Positions 18,040-37,416 are shown, counted from the stretch's first letter. The stretch: DNA of 64,000 nt from Allobosea sp. Tri-44 (GCF_004123845.1 NZ_NBDP01000003.1:372001-436000); one strand, 5' to 3'. The notes: generated by a model not told the origin, from the sequence alone. Numbers and translations: made by a program.

Positions 18040-18566
18040 GCATGGCGATCTCCGAGGCGGAAGCGGGCGCAGCGGCGCGGCCACCACTGCCGGCCATCGC
18101 GCAGATCTTGCACTGGTTGACTGCGGCACTGGTGCTTGCGCTGTTCGCAAGCGGCGTGATGATGAAACAGATCGGCGAGGGGCCGGCTGCCGACATGCTC
18201 TATCTCTGCCACAAGACCACGGGCGCCTTGCTGCTCGGCCTCGTGCTGATCCGCATCGCCTATCGCCTGTTCGCGCAGCTCACGGCGCGCTGGCACAAGG
18301 GAGTGGCGAGCCGGCCGGTGCATGCGCTGCTGTATCTTGCGCTGCTGGTGGTGCCGCTTCTGGGCTGGGCTGGCGTTTCAGCCTTCGGCGCACGGCAGCT
18401 GCTGTTCGGCCTCTCGCTCCCGGCGATATGGCCGGAGGAGACGGGCCATGCCGACCTCTTGCTGACGAGCCATGCCTGGCTCGCCTTCGGGCTGATCGCG
18501 CTCGTCGTCATCCATATCGGGGTGGCGCTCGGCGATTACCTGACGCGCGACGCCAAGGCCGGCTGA
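18036..18566 (+). CDS. Cytochrome b561
   Basis: A 176-residue, four-helix membrane cytochrome of the bacterial b561 family. Heme-ligand candidates are visible at His26 (QILHW), His59 (LCHKTTG), His146 (TSHAWLA) and His160 (VVIHIG). Such proteins move electrons from quinol to periplasmic partners or oxygen species. Its ATG overlaps the chemoreceptor stop (ATGA), so the two are translationally coupled, an unusual pairing suggesting redox-linked taxis or simple co-transcription. Confidence 0.88.
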   Translation: MSMAISEAEAGAAARPPLPAIAQILHWLTAALVLALFASGVMMKQIGEGPAADMLYLCHKTTGALLLGLVLIRIAYRLFAQLTARWHKGVASRPVHALLYLALLVVPLLGWAGVSAFGARQLLFGLSLPAIWPEETGHADLLLTSHAWLAFGLIALVVIHIGVALGDYLTRDAKAG

Positions 18567-18572
18567 GCCTGC

Positions 18573-18586
18573 GTTAACCGGTTAAC
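18573..18586. promoter_or_regulatory. Perfect palindrome gttaaccggttaac upstream of the DJ-1/PfpI gene
   Basis: A 14-bp perfect palindrome, 67 bp before the DJ-1/PfpI start. It contains TTAA repeated with a 4-bp spacer, so it does not fit the CtrA site, which needs 7. Confidence 0.3.
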
Positions 18587-18652
18587 ACCCGCGCCACTCC
18601 GGCGGCGCCTATGCTTCCTGGCCATCCGAAATAGGATGCCAGGGAGGACAAG

Positions 18653-19255
18653 ATGACCGGCAAGCGCATTTTGATGATCGTCGGCGATTTCGGCGAGGAC
18701 TACGAGATCATGGTGCCGTTCCAGGCCCTGCTCGCAGTCGGCCACAAGGTCGATGCCGTCTGCCCCGACAAGAAGGAGGGCGACAGTGTTGCGACCTCGA
18801 TCCATGATTTCGAGGGCCAGCAGACCTATTCGGAAAAGCGCGGCCATAACTTCGCGCTCAACGCCAGCTTCGCCGATGTCGACGCCGCGGCCTATGACGC
18901 GCTGGTGCTGCCGGGCGGCCGCGCGCCGGAATATCTGCGCCTGAACAAGCAGGTAATCGCGATCGTCAGGCACTTCTTCGAGGCCAACAAACCGGTCGCC
19001 GCGATCTGCCATGGCGCGCAGATCCTCGCCGCTGCCGATGTTCTAAAGGGGCGCAGCTGCTCGGCCTATCCGGCCTGCAGCCCCGAGGTGGAACTCGCCG
19101 GTGGGCGCTATGCCGACATCGCCATCGACGCGGCGACGACCGACGGCAATCTGGTGACTGCGCCCGCCTGGCCGGCGCATCCGGCCTGGATCTCCCAGTT
19201 CCTGGCGGTGCTCGGAACGCAGATCAGTCATGGCGCGCTGCGGCAGGCCGCCTGA
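18653..19255 (+). CDS. DJ-1/PfpI family protein
   Basis: A 200-residue protein of the DJ-1/PfpI superfamily. The nucleophile elbow AICHGAQIL places Cys119 and His120, and Glu15 in FGEDYE is the usual partner of the reactive cysteine. The [13 protein letters not shown] strand is typical. Members act as glyoxalases, chaperones or proteases-like enzymes; which applies is not visible. The start is preceded by AGGGAGGA. It lies 86 bp after cytochrome b561 and could be in the same unit. Confidence 0.88.
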   Translation: MTGKRILMIVGDFGEDYEIMVPFQALLAVGHKVDAVCPDKKEGDSVATSIHDFEGQQTYSEKRGHNFALNASFADVDAAAYDALVLPGGRAPEYLRLNKQVIAIVRHFFEANKPVAAICHGAQILAAADVLKGRSCSAYPACSPEVELAGGRYADIAIDAATTDGNLVTAPAWPAHPAWISQFLAVLGTQISHGALRQAA

Positions 19256-19323
19256 ACCGGGTCGGGCCTCGCTTCACTCGGCCGTCGCTGTATGATGCGT
19301 GGCAATCGCGCGGGGAGGGCGCC

Positions 19324-19740
19324 ATGTGCAAGCTCTTCATCAATGCCGATGCCGATCTCTGGCGGACACGCCTGAAATCGGTACGGCTCAATGGCTTCTC
19401 GACCAGCGTCAGGCTCGAGAACCTGTACTGGCGCGTGCTCGAGGAAATCGCGGCGCGCGACGGGATGAGCCTCGGTCAGCTCCTGGCCAAGCTCCATGGC
19501 GAGCTGATCGAGACGCATGGCGACGGCGAGAACTTCGCCTCCTTCCTGCGCGTCTGCTGCGGCCGCTACCTGATGCTGCAGCTCGCGGGCGAGGTGCCGC
19601 GCGAGCTCGACCGGCCGATCCGCGAACTCGACGCCGACAGCATCCTGGCGCGCGAGGCGCAGCGGCTTTCGCCTGCGACACGCCGTCCGCAGCGCCCAGA
19701 CCCTCCCGGGGCTTCCCTTTCGATGCGCCCTGTGCCATAG
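19324..19740 (+). CDS. Ribbon-helix-helix (RHH_4) domain protein
   Basis: A 138-residue protein. Residues 16-60 read KSVRLNGFSTSVRLENLYWR then LEEIAARDGMSLGQLLAKLH, the RHH_4 pattern of alphaproteobacterial small DNA-binding-type proteins. It continues with FASFLRVCCGRYLMLQL, also conserved in that family, and a proline-rich tail. DNA targets are unknown. GGGGAGGG lies just before the ATG. It is the last gene before rplK. Confidence 0.8.
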   Translation: MCKLFINADADLWRTRLKSVRLNGFSTSVRLENLYWRVLEEIAARDGMSLGQLLAKLHGELIETHGDGENFASFLRVCCGRYLMLQLAGEVPRELDRPIRELDADSILAREAQRLSPATRRPQRPDPPGASLSMRPVP

Positions 19741-19895
19741 GGCGGCCCTCACATGCGTGGGAGGCGTGCCGGTCAGCCAACCGGAGGTTCACGCCGCACC
19801 ACGCCCTGCAACACCCCGATCCGGAGCGATAGCAGCTCACGGGCGGGGCGTCGTCGTTCCGGTCGGCACCGGGGCGAGCGACAGGAGCAGCCATC

Positions 19896-20327
19896 ATGGC
19901 TAAGAAGATCACGGGTTACGTGAAGCTTCAGGTTCCGGCGGGCGCGGCCAATCCGTCGCCGCCGATCGGTCCGGCGCTGGGTCAGCGCGGCCTCAACATC
20001 ATGGAATTCTGCAAGGCCTTCAATGCGAAGACCGCGCAGATGGAAAAGGGCATGCCGATCCCGGTGATCATCACCGCGTATCAGGATCGCTCCTTCACTT
20101 TCGAGATGAAGCAGCCGCCGGTCTCGTACTGGCTGAAGAAGGCTGCTGGTCTGACCTCGGGTTCGAAGACCCCGGGCAAGGGCGGCAACGTCGGCAAGGT
20201 CACGTCGGCTCAGCTCATAGAGATCGCCGAGAAGAAGATGGCCGATCTCAACTGCGACAGCGTCGATTCGGCGGTGGCGATGATCCGTGGCTCGGCCCGT
20301 TCCATGGGCCTGGAAGTCGTGGGCTGA
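19896..20327 (+). CDS. rplK: 50S ribosomal protein L11
   Basis: A 143-residue L11, part of the GTPase-associated centre on 23S rRNA and needed for RelA activation. The proline-rich N-terminal [19 protein letters not shown] and C-terminal [17 protein letters not shown] are diagnostic. AGGAG sits 8 nt upstream of the ATG. First gene of the rplKA unit; no promoter is clear in the 155-bp gap before it. Confidence 0.98.
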   Translation: MAKKITGYVKLQVPAGAANPSPPIGPALGQRGLNIMEFCKAFNAKTAQMEKGMPIPVIITAYQDRSFTFEMKQPPVSYWLKKAAGLTSGSKTPGKGGNVGKVTSAQLIEIAEKKMADLNCDSVDSAVAMIRGSARSMGLEVVG

Positions 20328-20340
20328 GGGGGAACTGACA

Positions 20341-21039
20341 ATGGCACATGTCGGAAAGCGCGTCGTCAAAGGCCGTGAAGGCGTTGACCGCATCAAGCTC
20401 TACCCGCTCGCCGAGGCCGTCGCGATGGTCAAGGCCCGCGCGAACGCCAAGTTCGACGAGACCGTCGAGATCGCGATGAATCTCGGCGTCGATCCGCGTC
20501 ACGCCGACCAGATGGTCCGCGGCGTCTGCAACCTGCCGAACGGCTCGGGCCGCACGCTGCGTGTTGCCGTCTTCGCCCGCGGCGCCAAGGCCGAGGAGGC
20601 CAAGAAGGCCGGAGCCGACATCGTCGGCGCCGAGGATCTGGTCGAGACCGTGCAGAAGGGCGAGATCAACTTCGACCGCTGCATCGCGACGCCGGACATG
20701 ATGGGCCTGGTCGGCCGCCTCGGTAAGGTGCTGGGCCCGCGCGGCCTGATGCCGAACCCGCGCGTCGGCACGGTCACCATGGACCTGACCGCCGCCGTCG
20801 CCGCCTCGAAGGGCGGCTCGGTCGAGTTCCGCGTCGAGAAGGCTGGCATCGTCCACGCCGCCGTCGGCAAGGCCTCGTTCGATGCCGCCAAGCTCGGCGA
20901 GAACATCAAGGCGTTCGTCGATTCGGTCTCGAAGGCGAAGCCGGCCGGCGCCAAGGGCACCTATATCCAGCGCGTCGCGATCTCCTCGACCATGGGTCCG
21001 GGCGTCAAGATCGAGCCGAACACCGTTCTCGGCGGCTGA
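20341..21039 (+). CDS. rplA: 50S ribosomal protein L1
   Basis: A 232-residue L1, the mobile stalk protein at the E site and, in other bacteria, a repressor of its own operon. It starts [14 protein letters not shown] 13 bp after rplK; the open frame extends further upstream into rplK without homology. Conserved [19 protein letters not shown] is present. Two strong hairpins follow the gene. Confidence 0.97.
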   Translation: MAHVGKRVVKGREGVDRIKLYPLAEAVAMVKARANAKFDETVEIAMNLGVDPRHADQMVRGVCNLPNGSGRTLRVAVFARGAKAEEAKKAGADIVGAEDLVETVQKGEINFDRCIATPDMMGLVGRLGKVLGPRGLMPNPRVGTVTMDLTAAVAASKGGSVEFRVEKAGIVHAAVGKASFDAAKLGENIKAFVDSVSKAKPAGAKGTYIQRVAISSTMGPGVKIEPNTVLGG

Positions 21040-21048
21040 TCGCGCTTT

Positions 21049-21098
21049 GCGACCGCCGCCTCGGCGGTCGCAGCCCCGCCTTGCGCTTCAGCGCAAGG
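21049..21098 (+). promoter_or_regulatory. Two strong hairpins after rplA
   Basis: The first has a perfect 10-bp stem gcgaccgccg/cggcggtcgc (21049-21071), the second an 8-bp stem ccttgcgc/gcgcaagg with loop ttca (21079-21098). Neither has a T run, so they fit RNA processing, 3'-end protection or Rho-linked ending better than intrinsic termination. Confidence 0.5.
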
Positions 21099-21213
21099 AT
21101 TACCACTTGGCAGAAGTCGGGGGAGGGTCTATAGCCTCCTCCGTGTTTCCATAAGTGACGGGGCTTCCGCGTGCTTGGCACGAGGAGGTCCATTTCGCGT
21201 TTTTTGGCGGCTG

Positions 21214-21320
21214 GAGCCCGTTCTGATGAGCTTGCATCGCAAGCTCATCAGTAAAAGCGGTCTCCAACTTAACGTGAGAGACGGATTCACCGACCAGGTT
21301 TTCAACCTGATCGGATCCGT
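21214..21320. repeat. Dispersed repeat, family R4 (copy 1), in the rplA-rplJ gap
   Basis: A ~107-bp element beginning gagcccgttc, with hairpin ctgatgagcttgc/gcaagctcatcag (21223-21251), a shared core gtgagagacggattcaccga, and a second hairpin near ccaggttttcaacctg. It matches 31327-31439. Confidence 0.85.
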
Positions 21321-21657
21321 TTTTGGCCGCCGAAAAAGGGTGTTTGGTCGAAGGGGAGTGATCTCCGAAGACCGGGCATCCGAGTCCTGTCTGAGACTGC
21401 AGGTGCGCCTTTGGCTCCGGCCGGAGGGCATAATTTCGCCAAGAGGCCTGCATAGACGGTGCAAGAACTCTTCCGGTGCCGAACGGCGCCGATGAGAGGT
21501 TCGAACCATCTCGCCCGATCACGGCTTCTAGCCATGGCAGGGGACAGGGCACTGAGCGTCGCTCCGGCGAGGGGTCGGTGTCAACCGGTCACTTCCGAGA
21601 GCGGCACGTGCAACTGGCGGCGGGCCTTAAAACCTGTCGCCTACCGGAGAGAGCCCA
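21321..21657 (+). promoter_or_regulatory. Long untranslated leader of rplJL
   Basis: Together with the hairpins and repeat before it, 618 bp separate rplA from rplJ without a gene. The last ~340 bp have no credible reading frame. In other bacteria the rplJ leader binds the L10-L12 complex for feedback control; a structured leader is therefore expected, but I did not fold this one. Confidence 0.45.
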
Positions 21658-22173
21658 GTGGATAGAACGGCAAAATCTGATGCCGTCGCGACACTGAACG
21701 ATGTCTTCTCGAAGACGTCGGTCGTTGTCGTGGCCCACTATGCGGGTTTGACGGTGGCCCAGTTCCAGAAGCTTCGTCGCGAGATGAAGGCCAATGGCGC
21801 CACCGTGAAGGTCGCAAAGAACCGGCTGGCCAAGATCGCTCTTGAAGGCACCGACGTCGCGTCCATCAGCAACCTGCTGACGGGTCCCACCCTGATCGCC
21901 TATTCCAGCGATCCGGTCGCGGCGCCGAAGGTCGCCACCGCCTTCGCCAAGGAGAACGACAAGCTCGTCATCCTCGGCGGCGCGATGGGCACGACCGCCC
22001 TGAACCCCGACGGCGTCAAGGCTTTGGCCACGATGCCCTCGCTCGACGAACTGCGCGCCAAGTTGCTCGGCCTCCTGCAGGCCCCTGCGACCAAGATCGC
22101 CCAGCTCTCGACCGCGCCTGCCGCAAAGCTCGCGCGCGTGTTCCAGGCATATGCCGACAAGGACGCTGCCTGA
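21658..22173 (+). CDS. rplJ: 50S ribosomal protein L10
   Basis: A 171-residue L10, base of the ribosomal stalk. It reads [20 protein letters not shown] and later [19 protein letters not shown], as expected, and ends with the helix that carries L7/L12 dimers. The start is a GTG at 21658 preceded by GGAGAG. rplL follows after 51 bp. Confidence 0.97.
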   Translation: MDRTAKSDAVATLNDVFSKTSVVVVAHYAGLTVAQFQKLRREMKANGATVKVAKNRLAKIALEGTDVASISNLLTGPTLIAYSSDPVAAPKVATAFAKENDKLVILGGAMGTTALNPDGVKALATMPSLDELRAKLLGLLQAPATKIAQLSTAPAAKLARVFQAYADKDAA

Positions 22174-22224
22174 GCAGCCGACAACCCTTAATCGTTCGAA
22201 CCTCTTACATCAGGAACTTAAACC

Positions 22225-22605
22225 ATGGCCGATCTCGCCAAGCTCGTCGACGAACTCTCGTCGCTCACCGTTCTCGAGGCTGCTGACCTCGCCAAGTTGC
22301 TCGAAGAGAAGTGGGGCGTCTCGGCTGCCGCCGCCGTCGCCGTCTCCGCCGGCCCGGCTGCTGGTGGCGCTGCCGCTGCCGCTGTCGAAGAGCAGACCGA
22401 GTTCACCGTCGTTCTTGCCGCCGTCGGCGACAAGAAGATCGAGGTGATCAAGGAAGTCCGCGCCATCACCGGCCTCGGCCTCAAGGAAGCCAAGGATCTG
22501 GTCGAGGCCGCTCCGAAGCCGGTCAAGGAAGCCGTTGGCAAGGACGAGGCCGAGAAGCTCAAGAAGCAGCTCGAGGCCGTCGGCGCCAAGGTCGAGCTCA
22601 AGTGA
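22225..22605 (+). CDS. rplL: 50S ribosomal protein L7/L12
   Basis: A 126-residue stalk protein that recruits translation factors. The N-terminal dimerisation helix ([20 protein letters not shown]), an Ala/Val/Gly-rich hinge and the C-terminal [20 protein letters not shown] domain are all present. AGGA precedes the ATG. A 247-bp gap with hairpins separates it from rpoB. Confidence 0.98.
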   Translation: MADLAKLVDELSSLTVLEAADLAKLLEEKWGVSAAAAVAVSAGPAAGGAAAAAVEEQTEFTVVLAAVGDKKIEVIKEVRAITGLGLKEAKDLVEAAPKPVKEAVGKDEAEKLKKQLEAVGAKVELK

Positions 22606-22648
22606 GCCCGGGCCGGCTGATGCCGGTCCGTCTGTAGTCGACAAGCAC

Positions 22649-22680
22649 AGTCCCGGGGCGGCTCGCCGCCTCCGGGGCTG
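22649..22680 (+). terminator. GC-rich imperfect hairpin after rplL, possible attenuator
   Basis: Imperfect stem built from cagtcccggggcggc and gccgcctccggggctg, followed by a weak T stretch (ttgcgtcgttt). It may cause partial termination between the ribosomal and polymerase genes. Confidence 0.35.
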
Positions 22681-22780
22681 TTGCGTCGTTTCCGGAAGGG
22701 ACGGCGCGTACACAAAGACCGCCCGCGCATGCGGTGCAGGTCGATCCAGTTTGAATGTCGGCGCGACATGATGCGCCGAG

Positions 22781-22831
22781 CGGCTCACCCGGCGGCCCGA
22801 CCGCCTATACCCCGGACCACCGGGTGAGCCG
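22781..22831 (+). promoter_or_regulatory. 12-bp perfect stem in the rpoB leader
   Basis: Arms cggctcacccgg (22781-22792) and ccgggtgagccg (22820-22831) enclose a 27-nt loop and end about 13 nt before the rpoB ribosome-binding site. E. coli has an RNase III site in the same gap; a similar processing role is possible here. Confidence 0.5.
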
Positions 22832-22849
22832 TCCGAGATTGCGAGGAAC

Positions 22850-27001
<4,152 letters not shown>

Positions 27002-27042
27002 GGCGCGACGCCCGCAGGGGCGGAACGTCGTTCGTTACTCAT

Positions 27043-27066
27043 GCCGGCGGCACTTTCGCCGCCGGC
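27043..27066 (+). promoter_or_regulatory. Hairpin in the rpoB-rpoC gap
   Basis: Perfect 9-bp stem gccggcggc/gccgccggc with loop actttc, without a T run. Likely an RNA-processing or stability element. Confidence 0.4.
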
Positions 27067-27130
27067 CGATGGATCAAGGGCCGGGCAGGGCGGTTTTCCC
27101 TAAAACCCCACCGGCTACAGGAGACAGGCT

Positions 27131-31326
<4,196 letters not shown>

Positions 31327-31327
<1 letters not shown>

Positions 31328-31439
31328 AGCCCGTTCCGATCAGCTTGCAACGCAAGCTGATCGGAAAAACGGTCTCTAAACTCAAAGTGAGAGACGGATT
31401 CACCGATCAGACTGATTCAGTCTGATCGGATCCGGCTCT
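31327..31439. repeat. Dispersed repeat, family R4 (copy 2), directly after rpoC
   Basis: Begins at the last base of the rpoC stop with gagcccgttcc. Perfect 15-bp stem ttccgatcagcttgc/gcaagctgatcggaa (31334-31366), the shared core gtgagagacggattcaccga, and a second perfect stem ccgatcagactga/tcagtctgatcgg (31403-31429). Confidence 0.88.
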
Positions 31440-31468
31440 AAGACCGGCAAGTTCTACTTGCTTTGTGG

Positions 31469-31496
31469 AACGGCCGCCTTCGGGCGGCCGTTTTCG
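31469..31496 (+). terminator. Rho-independent terminator of the rpoBC unit
   Basis: Stem aacggccgcc/ggcggccgtt with a stable ttcg tetraloop, followed by ttttcg. It ends the polymerase transcript about 140 bp past rpoC. Confidence 0.9.
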
Positions 31497-31692
31497 TCTC
31501 GGCTCCCTTGACCTTTTCTAAGGTAAGCGGCCTAAACTGACTTTGCGAAATCTGCCGGGGGGCAGCGATGCGCCAGCGCGTCTCTCGTGGCGGTCGGAAG
31601 CGACTGAGCGACGAGCGGCGTGCTGACACACCATGCGGGCGTGGTCGCGGAGGATATTCTCGTCCTGCGGACCGGGTCCGGGTGCGGCCGGG

Positions 31693-32784
31693 ATGATGGA
31701 CGAGCAATTTTTCGACAGTCTTTACGAAGCGGCGGTGGTGCCGGAGCTGTGGCCGCAGGTCCTGCGGCGGTTCCAGGAGATCGCGCGCGGCGCCGGCGCA
31801 GTGCTGGTCGCCGTGACGCCGACCTCCAACCGTTGGATCTCGTCCTCGCCCGAGTTCGACCAACTCGTCGCGACGCACTTCAACCGTTTCCCGGGCAATG
31901 AGCGAACGCGCCGCCTGATCGAGCGCCGCCATGCCGGTTTCCTGCGCGATATCGACATCCTCTCCGAGGCCGAGATGGCGGACGAGCCGGTCTATCGTGA
32001 TTTCCTGCTGCCGCAAGGGTTCGGCATCGGCGTCGCCACCCTGGTCGCCTCGCCGACCGGCGAAGCCTTCATCCTGCATGCCGAGCGCGAGCGCGAAGAG
32101 GGCCATGTCGAGGATGACATGATCGCTCGCTTTGACAGGATGCGGCCCCATCTCGCCCGTGCCATGCTGCTTTCGGCCCGGCTCGAATTCGAGCGGGTGC
32201 GGGGGGCCGCCCAGGCACTGGATGCCATCGGCCTGCCGGCGGCGGTGCTCGATCGCAATGGCCGCGCGCTCGCGCTCAATCCTCGCTTCGAGGCATTGGT
32301 GCCGGCGGTGGCGATTGACCGCCCATCGCGGCTTGGGCTCGTCGATATGGCGGCAGATGGCCTGCTCGCCTCGGCCTTGCAAGCCACGGGCCGGGCAGCC
32401 GGCACCACGGTGCGCTCGATCCCGGTGGCGCGTCGCGAGAATCAACCGCCGTTGATCCTGCACCTGACGCCGATTCGCGGTGCCGCCCACGACATCTTCT
32501 CGAGGGCGGCGAGCATCCTGGTGGTGACGCCGGTGGTGGTGAAGGACGTGCCGACCGCCGATGTCGTCCAGGGCCTGTTCGACCTGACGCCGGCGGAGGC
32601 CAGGCTTGCTGCGCTGATCGCCGCCGGACACCGCCCGCGCGAGGCGGCTGCCGCACTCGGGATCATGGAGGAAACCGCGCGCTCGACCTTGAAGCGGGTG
32701 ATGGCCAAGACCGGACTGCATCGCCAGGCCGACCTGATCGGCCTGTTGCGCGGGGCAGGGGTCGCGGCGGGCACGACCGATTGA
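31693..32784 (+). CDS. LuxR-type (GerE HTH) transcriptional regulator
   Basis: A 363-residue protein. The last ~60 residues form a LuxR/GerE helix-turn-helix: LFDLTPAEARLAALIAAG, EAAAALGIMEETARSTLKRV, then MAKTGLHRQADLIGLL. The N-terminal ~290 residues have no named domain I can fix, but a PAS-like segment is plausible around ALDAIGLPAAVLDRNGRALALN. Ligand and targets are unknown. Start chosen at the MMDEQFF pair; the frame extends 20 codons further upstream. It sits alone between the rpoBC terminator and the rpsL promoter. Confidence 0.85.
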   Translation: MMDEQFFDSLYEAAVVPELWPQVLRRFQEIARGAGAVLVAVTPTSNRWISSSPEFDQLVATHFNRFPGNERTRRLIERRHAGFLRDIDILSEAEMADEPVYRDFLLPQGFGIGVATLVASPTGEAFILHAEREREEGHVEDDMIARFDRMRPHLARAMLLSARLEFERVRGAAQALDAIGLPAAVLDRNGRALALNPRFEALVPAVAIDRPSRLGLVDMAADGLLASALQATGRAAGTTVRSIPVARRENQPPLILHLTPIRGAAHDIFSRAASILVVTPVVVKDVPTADVVQGLFDLTPAEARLAALIAAGHRPREAAAALGIMEETARSTLKRVMAKTGLHRQADLIGLLRGAGVAAGTTD

Positions 32785-32837
32785 GCGGCATCTGAATGCT
32801 CGCCGCGAGATTGCGTTAACTCCCGCCAAATCCGGGG

Positions 32838-32866
32838 TTGACGCGAATCTCCGACTGAGTCATAAG
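32838..32866 (+). promoter_or_regulatory. Probable sigma-70 promoter of the str operon
   Basis: TTGACG at 32838-32843 and CATAAG at 32861-32866, spaced 17 bp. It lies in a 349-bp gene-free stretch before rpsL, giving a leader of about 260 nt. I saw no other feature in that stretch. Confidence 0.6.
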
Positions 32867-33133
32867 CGCGCCACTGTCGACGGTTGTCGGACACGTTTGT
32901 CGCTTGCCTTTGTTGCGAGCGAGGTTCGCGACCGAAACTCCGTCGGAAATTCCAGCGTCTAACGACGACATGGCAGGACGCATGAACGCGGGTTCCGTGT
33001 TCCTCTGCATGGCGAACGCGCCTGAGGCCCCGGAAATGGGCGCCGATGGCGCGGCTTCGTTTGGTCATGGCCTCGCAAGGCGCCGGAATGGACACGAAAT
33101 TCATCTAGCGCTCAAGGGAGCGAGAGGCCTTAA

Positions 33134-33505
33134 ATGCCGACAATCAGCCAGCTGATCCGCAAGCCCCGTTCGCCGGTCAAGGCGCGTAACACCGCTCCGG
33201 CGCTCGAGAATTGCCCGCAGAAGCGCGGCGTCTGCACGCGTGTCTATACGACGACCCCGAAGAAGCCGAACTCGGCGCTCCGCAAGGTCGCCAAGGTGCG
33301 CCTGACCAACGGCTTCGAGGTGATCGGCTACATCCCGGGTGAAGGCCACAACCTTCAGGAGCACTCGGTCGTCATGATCCGCGGTGGCCGCGTCAAGGAC
33401 CTTCCCGGCGTGCGCTACCACATCCTGCGCGGCGTGCTCGACACGCAGGGCGTCAAGAACCGCAAGCAGCGCCGTTCGAAGTACGGCGCCAAGCGTCCGA
33501 AGTAA
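33134..33505 (+). CDS. rpsL: 30S ribosomal protein S12
   Basis: A 123-residue S12 at the decoding centre. The two lysine positions that mutate in streptomycin resistance are wild type: [12 protein letters not shown] and [13 protein letters not shown]. First gene of the str operon; rpsG follows after 74 bp. Confidence 0.99.
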   Translation: MPTISQLIRKPRSPVKARNTAPALENCPQKRGVCTRVYTTTPKKPNSALRKVAKVRLTNGFEVIGYIPGEGHNLQEHSVVMIRGGRVKDLPGVRYHILRGVLDTQGVKNRKQRRSKYGAKRPK

Positions 33506-33579
33506 TTTTCCTGCCCGACCGGCGGGGCAAGATGCCCCAGCCGGTTCGCAGCTTTTGAGATTTGACCGGAGACTAGACG

Positions 33580-34050
33580 ATGTCCCGCCGCCACAGTGCC
33601 GAAAAGCGCGAGATCATCCCGGACGCCAAGTTCGGCGACGTGATCGTGACCAAGTTCATGAATTCCGTCATGTACGAAGGCAAGAAGTCGACTGCCGAAG
33701 GCATCGTCTACGGCGCCTTCGACATCATCGAGGGTAAGCTGAAGAGCGACCCGCTCGCCGTCTTCAAGACTGCGCTCGAGAACGTCGCCCCGGCGATCGA
33801 GGTTCGCTCCCGCCGTGTCGGCGGTGCGACCTATCAGGTCCCGGTCGAGGTTCGCACCGAGCGCCGCCAGGCTCTCGCGATCCGCTGGCTGATCGCCGCT
33901 GCTCGTGGCCGCAACGACCGCACCATGGTCGAGCGTCTCTCGTCCGAGCTGATGGATGCCGCGAACAATCGTGGCAACGCCGTCAAGAAGCGCGAAGACA
34001 CGCACCGGATGGCGGAAGCCAACCGCGCCTTCTCGCACTACCGCTGGTAA
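33580..34050 (+). CDS. rpsG: 30S ribosomal protein S7
   Basis: A 156-residue S7, an early 16S rRNA-binding protein that nucleates the small-subunit head. It begins [15 protein letters not shown] and includes [20 protein letters not shown]. In E. coli S7 represses its own operon. fusA follows after 36 bp. Confidence 0.99.
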   Translation: MSRRHSAEKREIIPDAKFGDVIVTKFMNSVMYEGKKSTAEGIVYGAFDIIEGKLKSDPLAVFKTALENVAPAIEVRSRRVGGATYQVPVEVRTERRQALAIRWLIAAARGRNDRTMVERLSSELMDAANNRGNAVKKREDTHRMAEANRAFSHYRW

Positions 34051-34086
34051 TTCGTCCGTTCCGACCCGGAAAGACAGAGCATTCCT

Positions 34087-36162
34087 ATGCCCCGTTCTCA
34101 TCCCATCGATCGCTATCGTAACTTCGGCATCATGGCCCACATTGATGCGGGCAAGACGACGACGACCGAGCGTATCCTGTTCTACACCGGCAAGAGCCAT
34201 AAGATCGGCGAAGTCCATGACGGCGCCGCCACCATGGACTGGATGGCGCAGGAGCAGGAGCGTGGCATCACGATCACCTCTGCCGCGACGACCTGCCTGT
34301 GGCGCGATCATCGCCTGAACATCATCGACACCCCCGGCCACGTCGACTTCACCATTGAGGTGGAGCGTTCGCTGCGCGTGCTCGATGGCGCCGTCTGCGT
34401 GCTCGACGGCAACCAGGGCGTTGAGCCCCAGACCGAGACTGTCTGGCGCCAGGCCGACAAGTATGACGTTCCGCGCGTCGTGTTCGTCAACAAGATGGAC
34501 AAGATCGGCGCCGATTTCTATCGCTGCGTCCAGGACATCATCGACCGCGTCGCCGGCAAGCCCGTCTGCCTGCAGATCCCGATCGGTTCGGAGTCGAACT
34601 TCGCCGGCGTCATCGACCTTATCAAGATGAAGGCGATCGTCTGGAACGGCGAGGCGCTCGGTGCCTCCTTCGAAGAGAAGGAGATCCCGGCCGATCTCGC
34701 CGACAAGGCTGTCGAATACCGTCATAAGCTGCTCGAAGCCGCCGTCGAGATGGACGATGCGGCCATGGAAGCCTATCTCGACGGCACCGAGCCGGATGCC
34801 GAGACCCTGCGCCGGCTGGTTCGTACCGCCGTGCAGCGCCGTGCCTTCCACCCGGTGCTCTGCGGCTCGGCCTTCAAGAACAAGGGCGTGCAGCCTCTGC
34901 TCGACGCCGTCGTCGACTTCCTGCCGTCGCCGGTCGATCGTGGCGACATCAAGGGTATCGACTTCAAGACCGAGGAAGAGACCGTTCGTCACCCGACGGA
35001 CGAGGATCCCTTCTCCATGCTCGCCTTCAAGATCATGGACGACCCCTTCGTCGGCACCATCACCTTCTGCCGCGTCTATTCGGGCAAGGTCGAGACCAGC
35101 CAGGGTGTGATCAACTCGACGCGCGACAAGAAAGAGCGCGTCGGCCGCATGCTGCTGATGCACGCGAACAACCGCGAGGACATCAAGGAGGCCTATGCCG
35201 GCGACATCGTCGCCCTGGCCGGCCTCAAGGACGTCCGCACCGGCGACACGCTGTGCGACCCGGTCCACGCCGTGATCCTCGAGCGCATGGAATTCCCCGA
35301 GCCGGTCATCACGATCGCGATCGAGCCGAAGTCCAAGGCCGACCAGGAGAAGCTGGGCCTGGCGCTGTCGAAGCTCGCGAACGAGGATCCGTCCTTCCGC
35401 GTCTCGACCGACCAGGAGAGCGGCCAGACCATCCTCAAGGGCATGGGCGAGCTGCACCTCGACATCAAGGTCGACATCCTGCGCCGGACCTACAAGGTCG
35501 ACGCCAATATCGGCGCGCCGCAGGTTGCCTATCGCGAGACGCTGACCAAGAAGGCCGAGATCGACTACACTCACAAGAAGCAGACCGGCGGTACGGGCCA
35601 GTTCGCCCGCGTCAAGCTCGTCATCGAGCCGAACGAGACCGGCAAGGGCTTCGAGTTCGAGTCGAAGGTCGTCGGCGGCTCGGTGCCGAAGGAGTATATC
35701 CCCGGCGTCGAGAAGGGCCTCAACTCGGTCATCGGTTCCGGCGTGCTCGCCGGCTTCCCGGTGGTCGACGTCAAGGTCACGCTGATCGACGGCGCCTTCC
35801 ACGAGGTCGACTCGTCGGCTCTCGCCTTCGAGATCGCCTCCCGCGCTGCTCTGCGCGAGGGTCTGCAGAAGGGCGGCTCGGTGCTGCTCGAGCCGATCAT
35901 GAAGGTCGAGGTGGTGACGCCTGAAGACTACACCGGCTCGGTCATCGGCGACCTGAACTCGCGGCGCGGCCAGATCCAGGGCCAGGACATGCGCGGCAAC
36001 GCCGTCGTGGTCAACGCGATGGTGCCGCTGGCGAACATGTTCGGCTACGTGAACCAGCTGCGTTCGTTCAGCCAGGGCCGCGCCAACTACACGATGCAGT
36101 TCGATCACTACGAGCAGGTGCCGTCCGCGGTCGCTGCTGAGGTCCAGGCCAAATACGCCTGA
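34087..36162 (+). CDS. fusA: Elongation factor G
   Basis: A 691-residue translocase GTPase. G1 AHIDAGKTT is at residues 17-25, followed by DTPGHVDF and NKMDK. Domains IV and V are complete at the C-terminus, including [19 protein letters not shown]. It lies between rpsG and tuf copy 2 in the standard str order. Confidence 0.99.
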   Translation: MPRSHPIDRYRNFGIMAHIDAGKTTTTERILFYTGKSHKIGEVHDGAATMDWMAQEQERGITITSAATTCLWRDHRLNIIDTPGHVDFTIEVERSLRVLDGAVCVLDGNQGVEPQTETVWRQADKYDVPRVVFVNKMDKIGADFYRCVQDIIDRVAGKPVCLQIPIGSESNFAGVIDLIKMKAIVWNGEALGASFEEKEIPADLADKAVEYRHKLLEAAVEMDDAAMEAYLDGTEPDAETLRRLVRTAVQRRAFHPVLCGSAFKNKGVQPLLDAVVDFLPSPVDRGDIKGIDFKTEEETVRHPTDEDPFSMLAFKIMDDPFVGTITFCRVYSGKVETSQGVINSTRDKKERVGRMLLMHANNREDIKEAYAGDIVALAGLKDVRTGDTLCDPVHAVILERMEFPEPVITIAIEPKSKADQEKLGLALSKLANEDPSFRVSTDQESGQTILKGMGELHLDIKVDILRRTYKVDANIGAPQVAYRETLTKKAEIDYTHKKQTGGTGQFARVKLVIEPNETGKGFEFESKVVGGSVPKEYIPGVEKGLNSVIGSGVLAGFPVVDVKVTLIDGAFHEVDSSALAFEIASRAALREGLQKGGSVLLEPIMKVEVVTPEDYTGSVIGDLNSRRGQIQGQDMRGNAVVVNAMVPLANMFGYVNQLRSFSQGRANYTMQFDHYEQVPSAVAAEVQAKYA

Positions 36163-36212
36163 TTGAACAACGCATTACACGGAACACTTGAGAAGATCTG
36201 ACGGAGGCTGAC

Positions 36213-37403
<1,191 letters not shown>

Positions 37404-37416
37404 CGGCTGATCTGGG

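Noticed and set aside
18573..18586. Palindrome gttaaccggttaac as a CtrA site
   Set aside because: CtrA sites need TTAA-N7-TTAA; the spacer here is 4 bp.
33415..36108. An 897-codon open frame antisense to fusA-rpsG
   Set aside because: Shadow of strongly codon-biased genes, crossing two gene boundaries; no independent signal.
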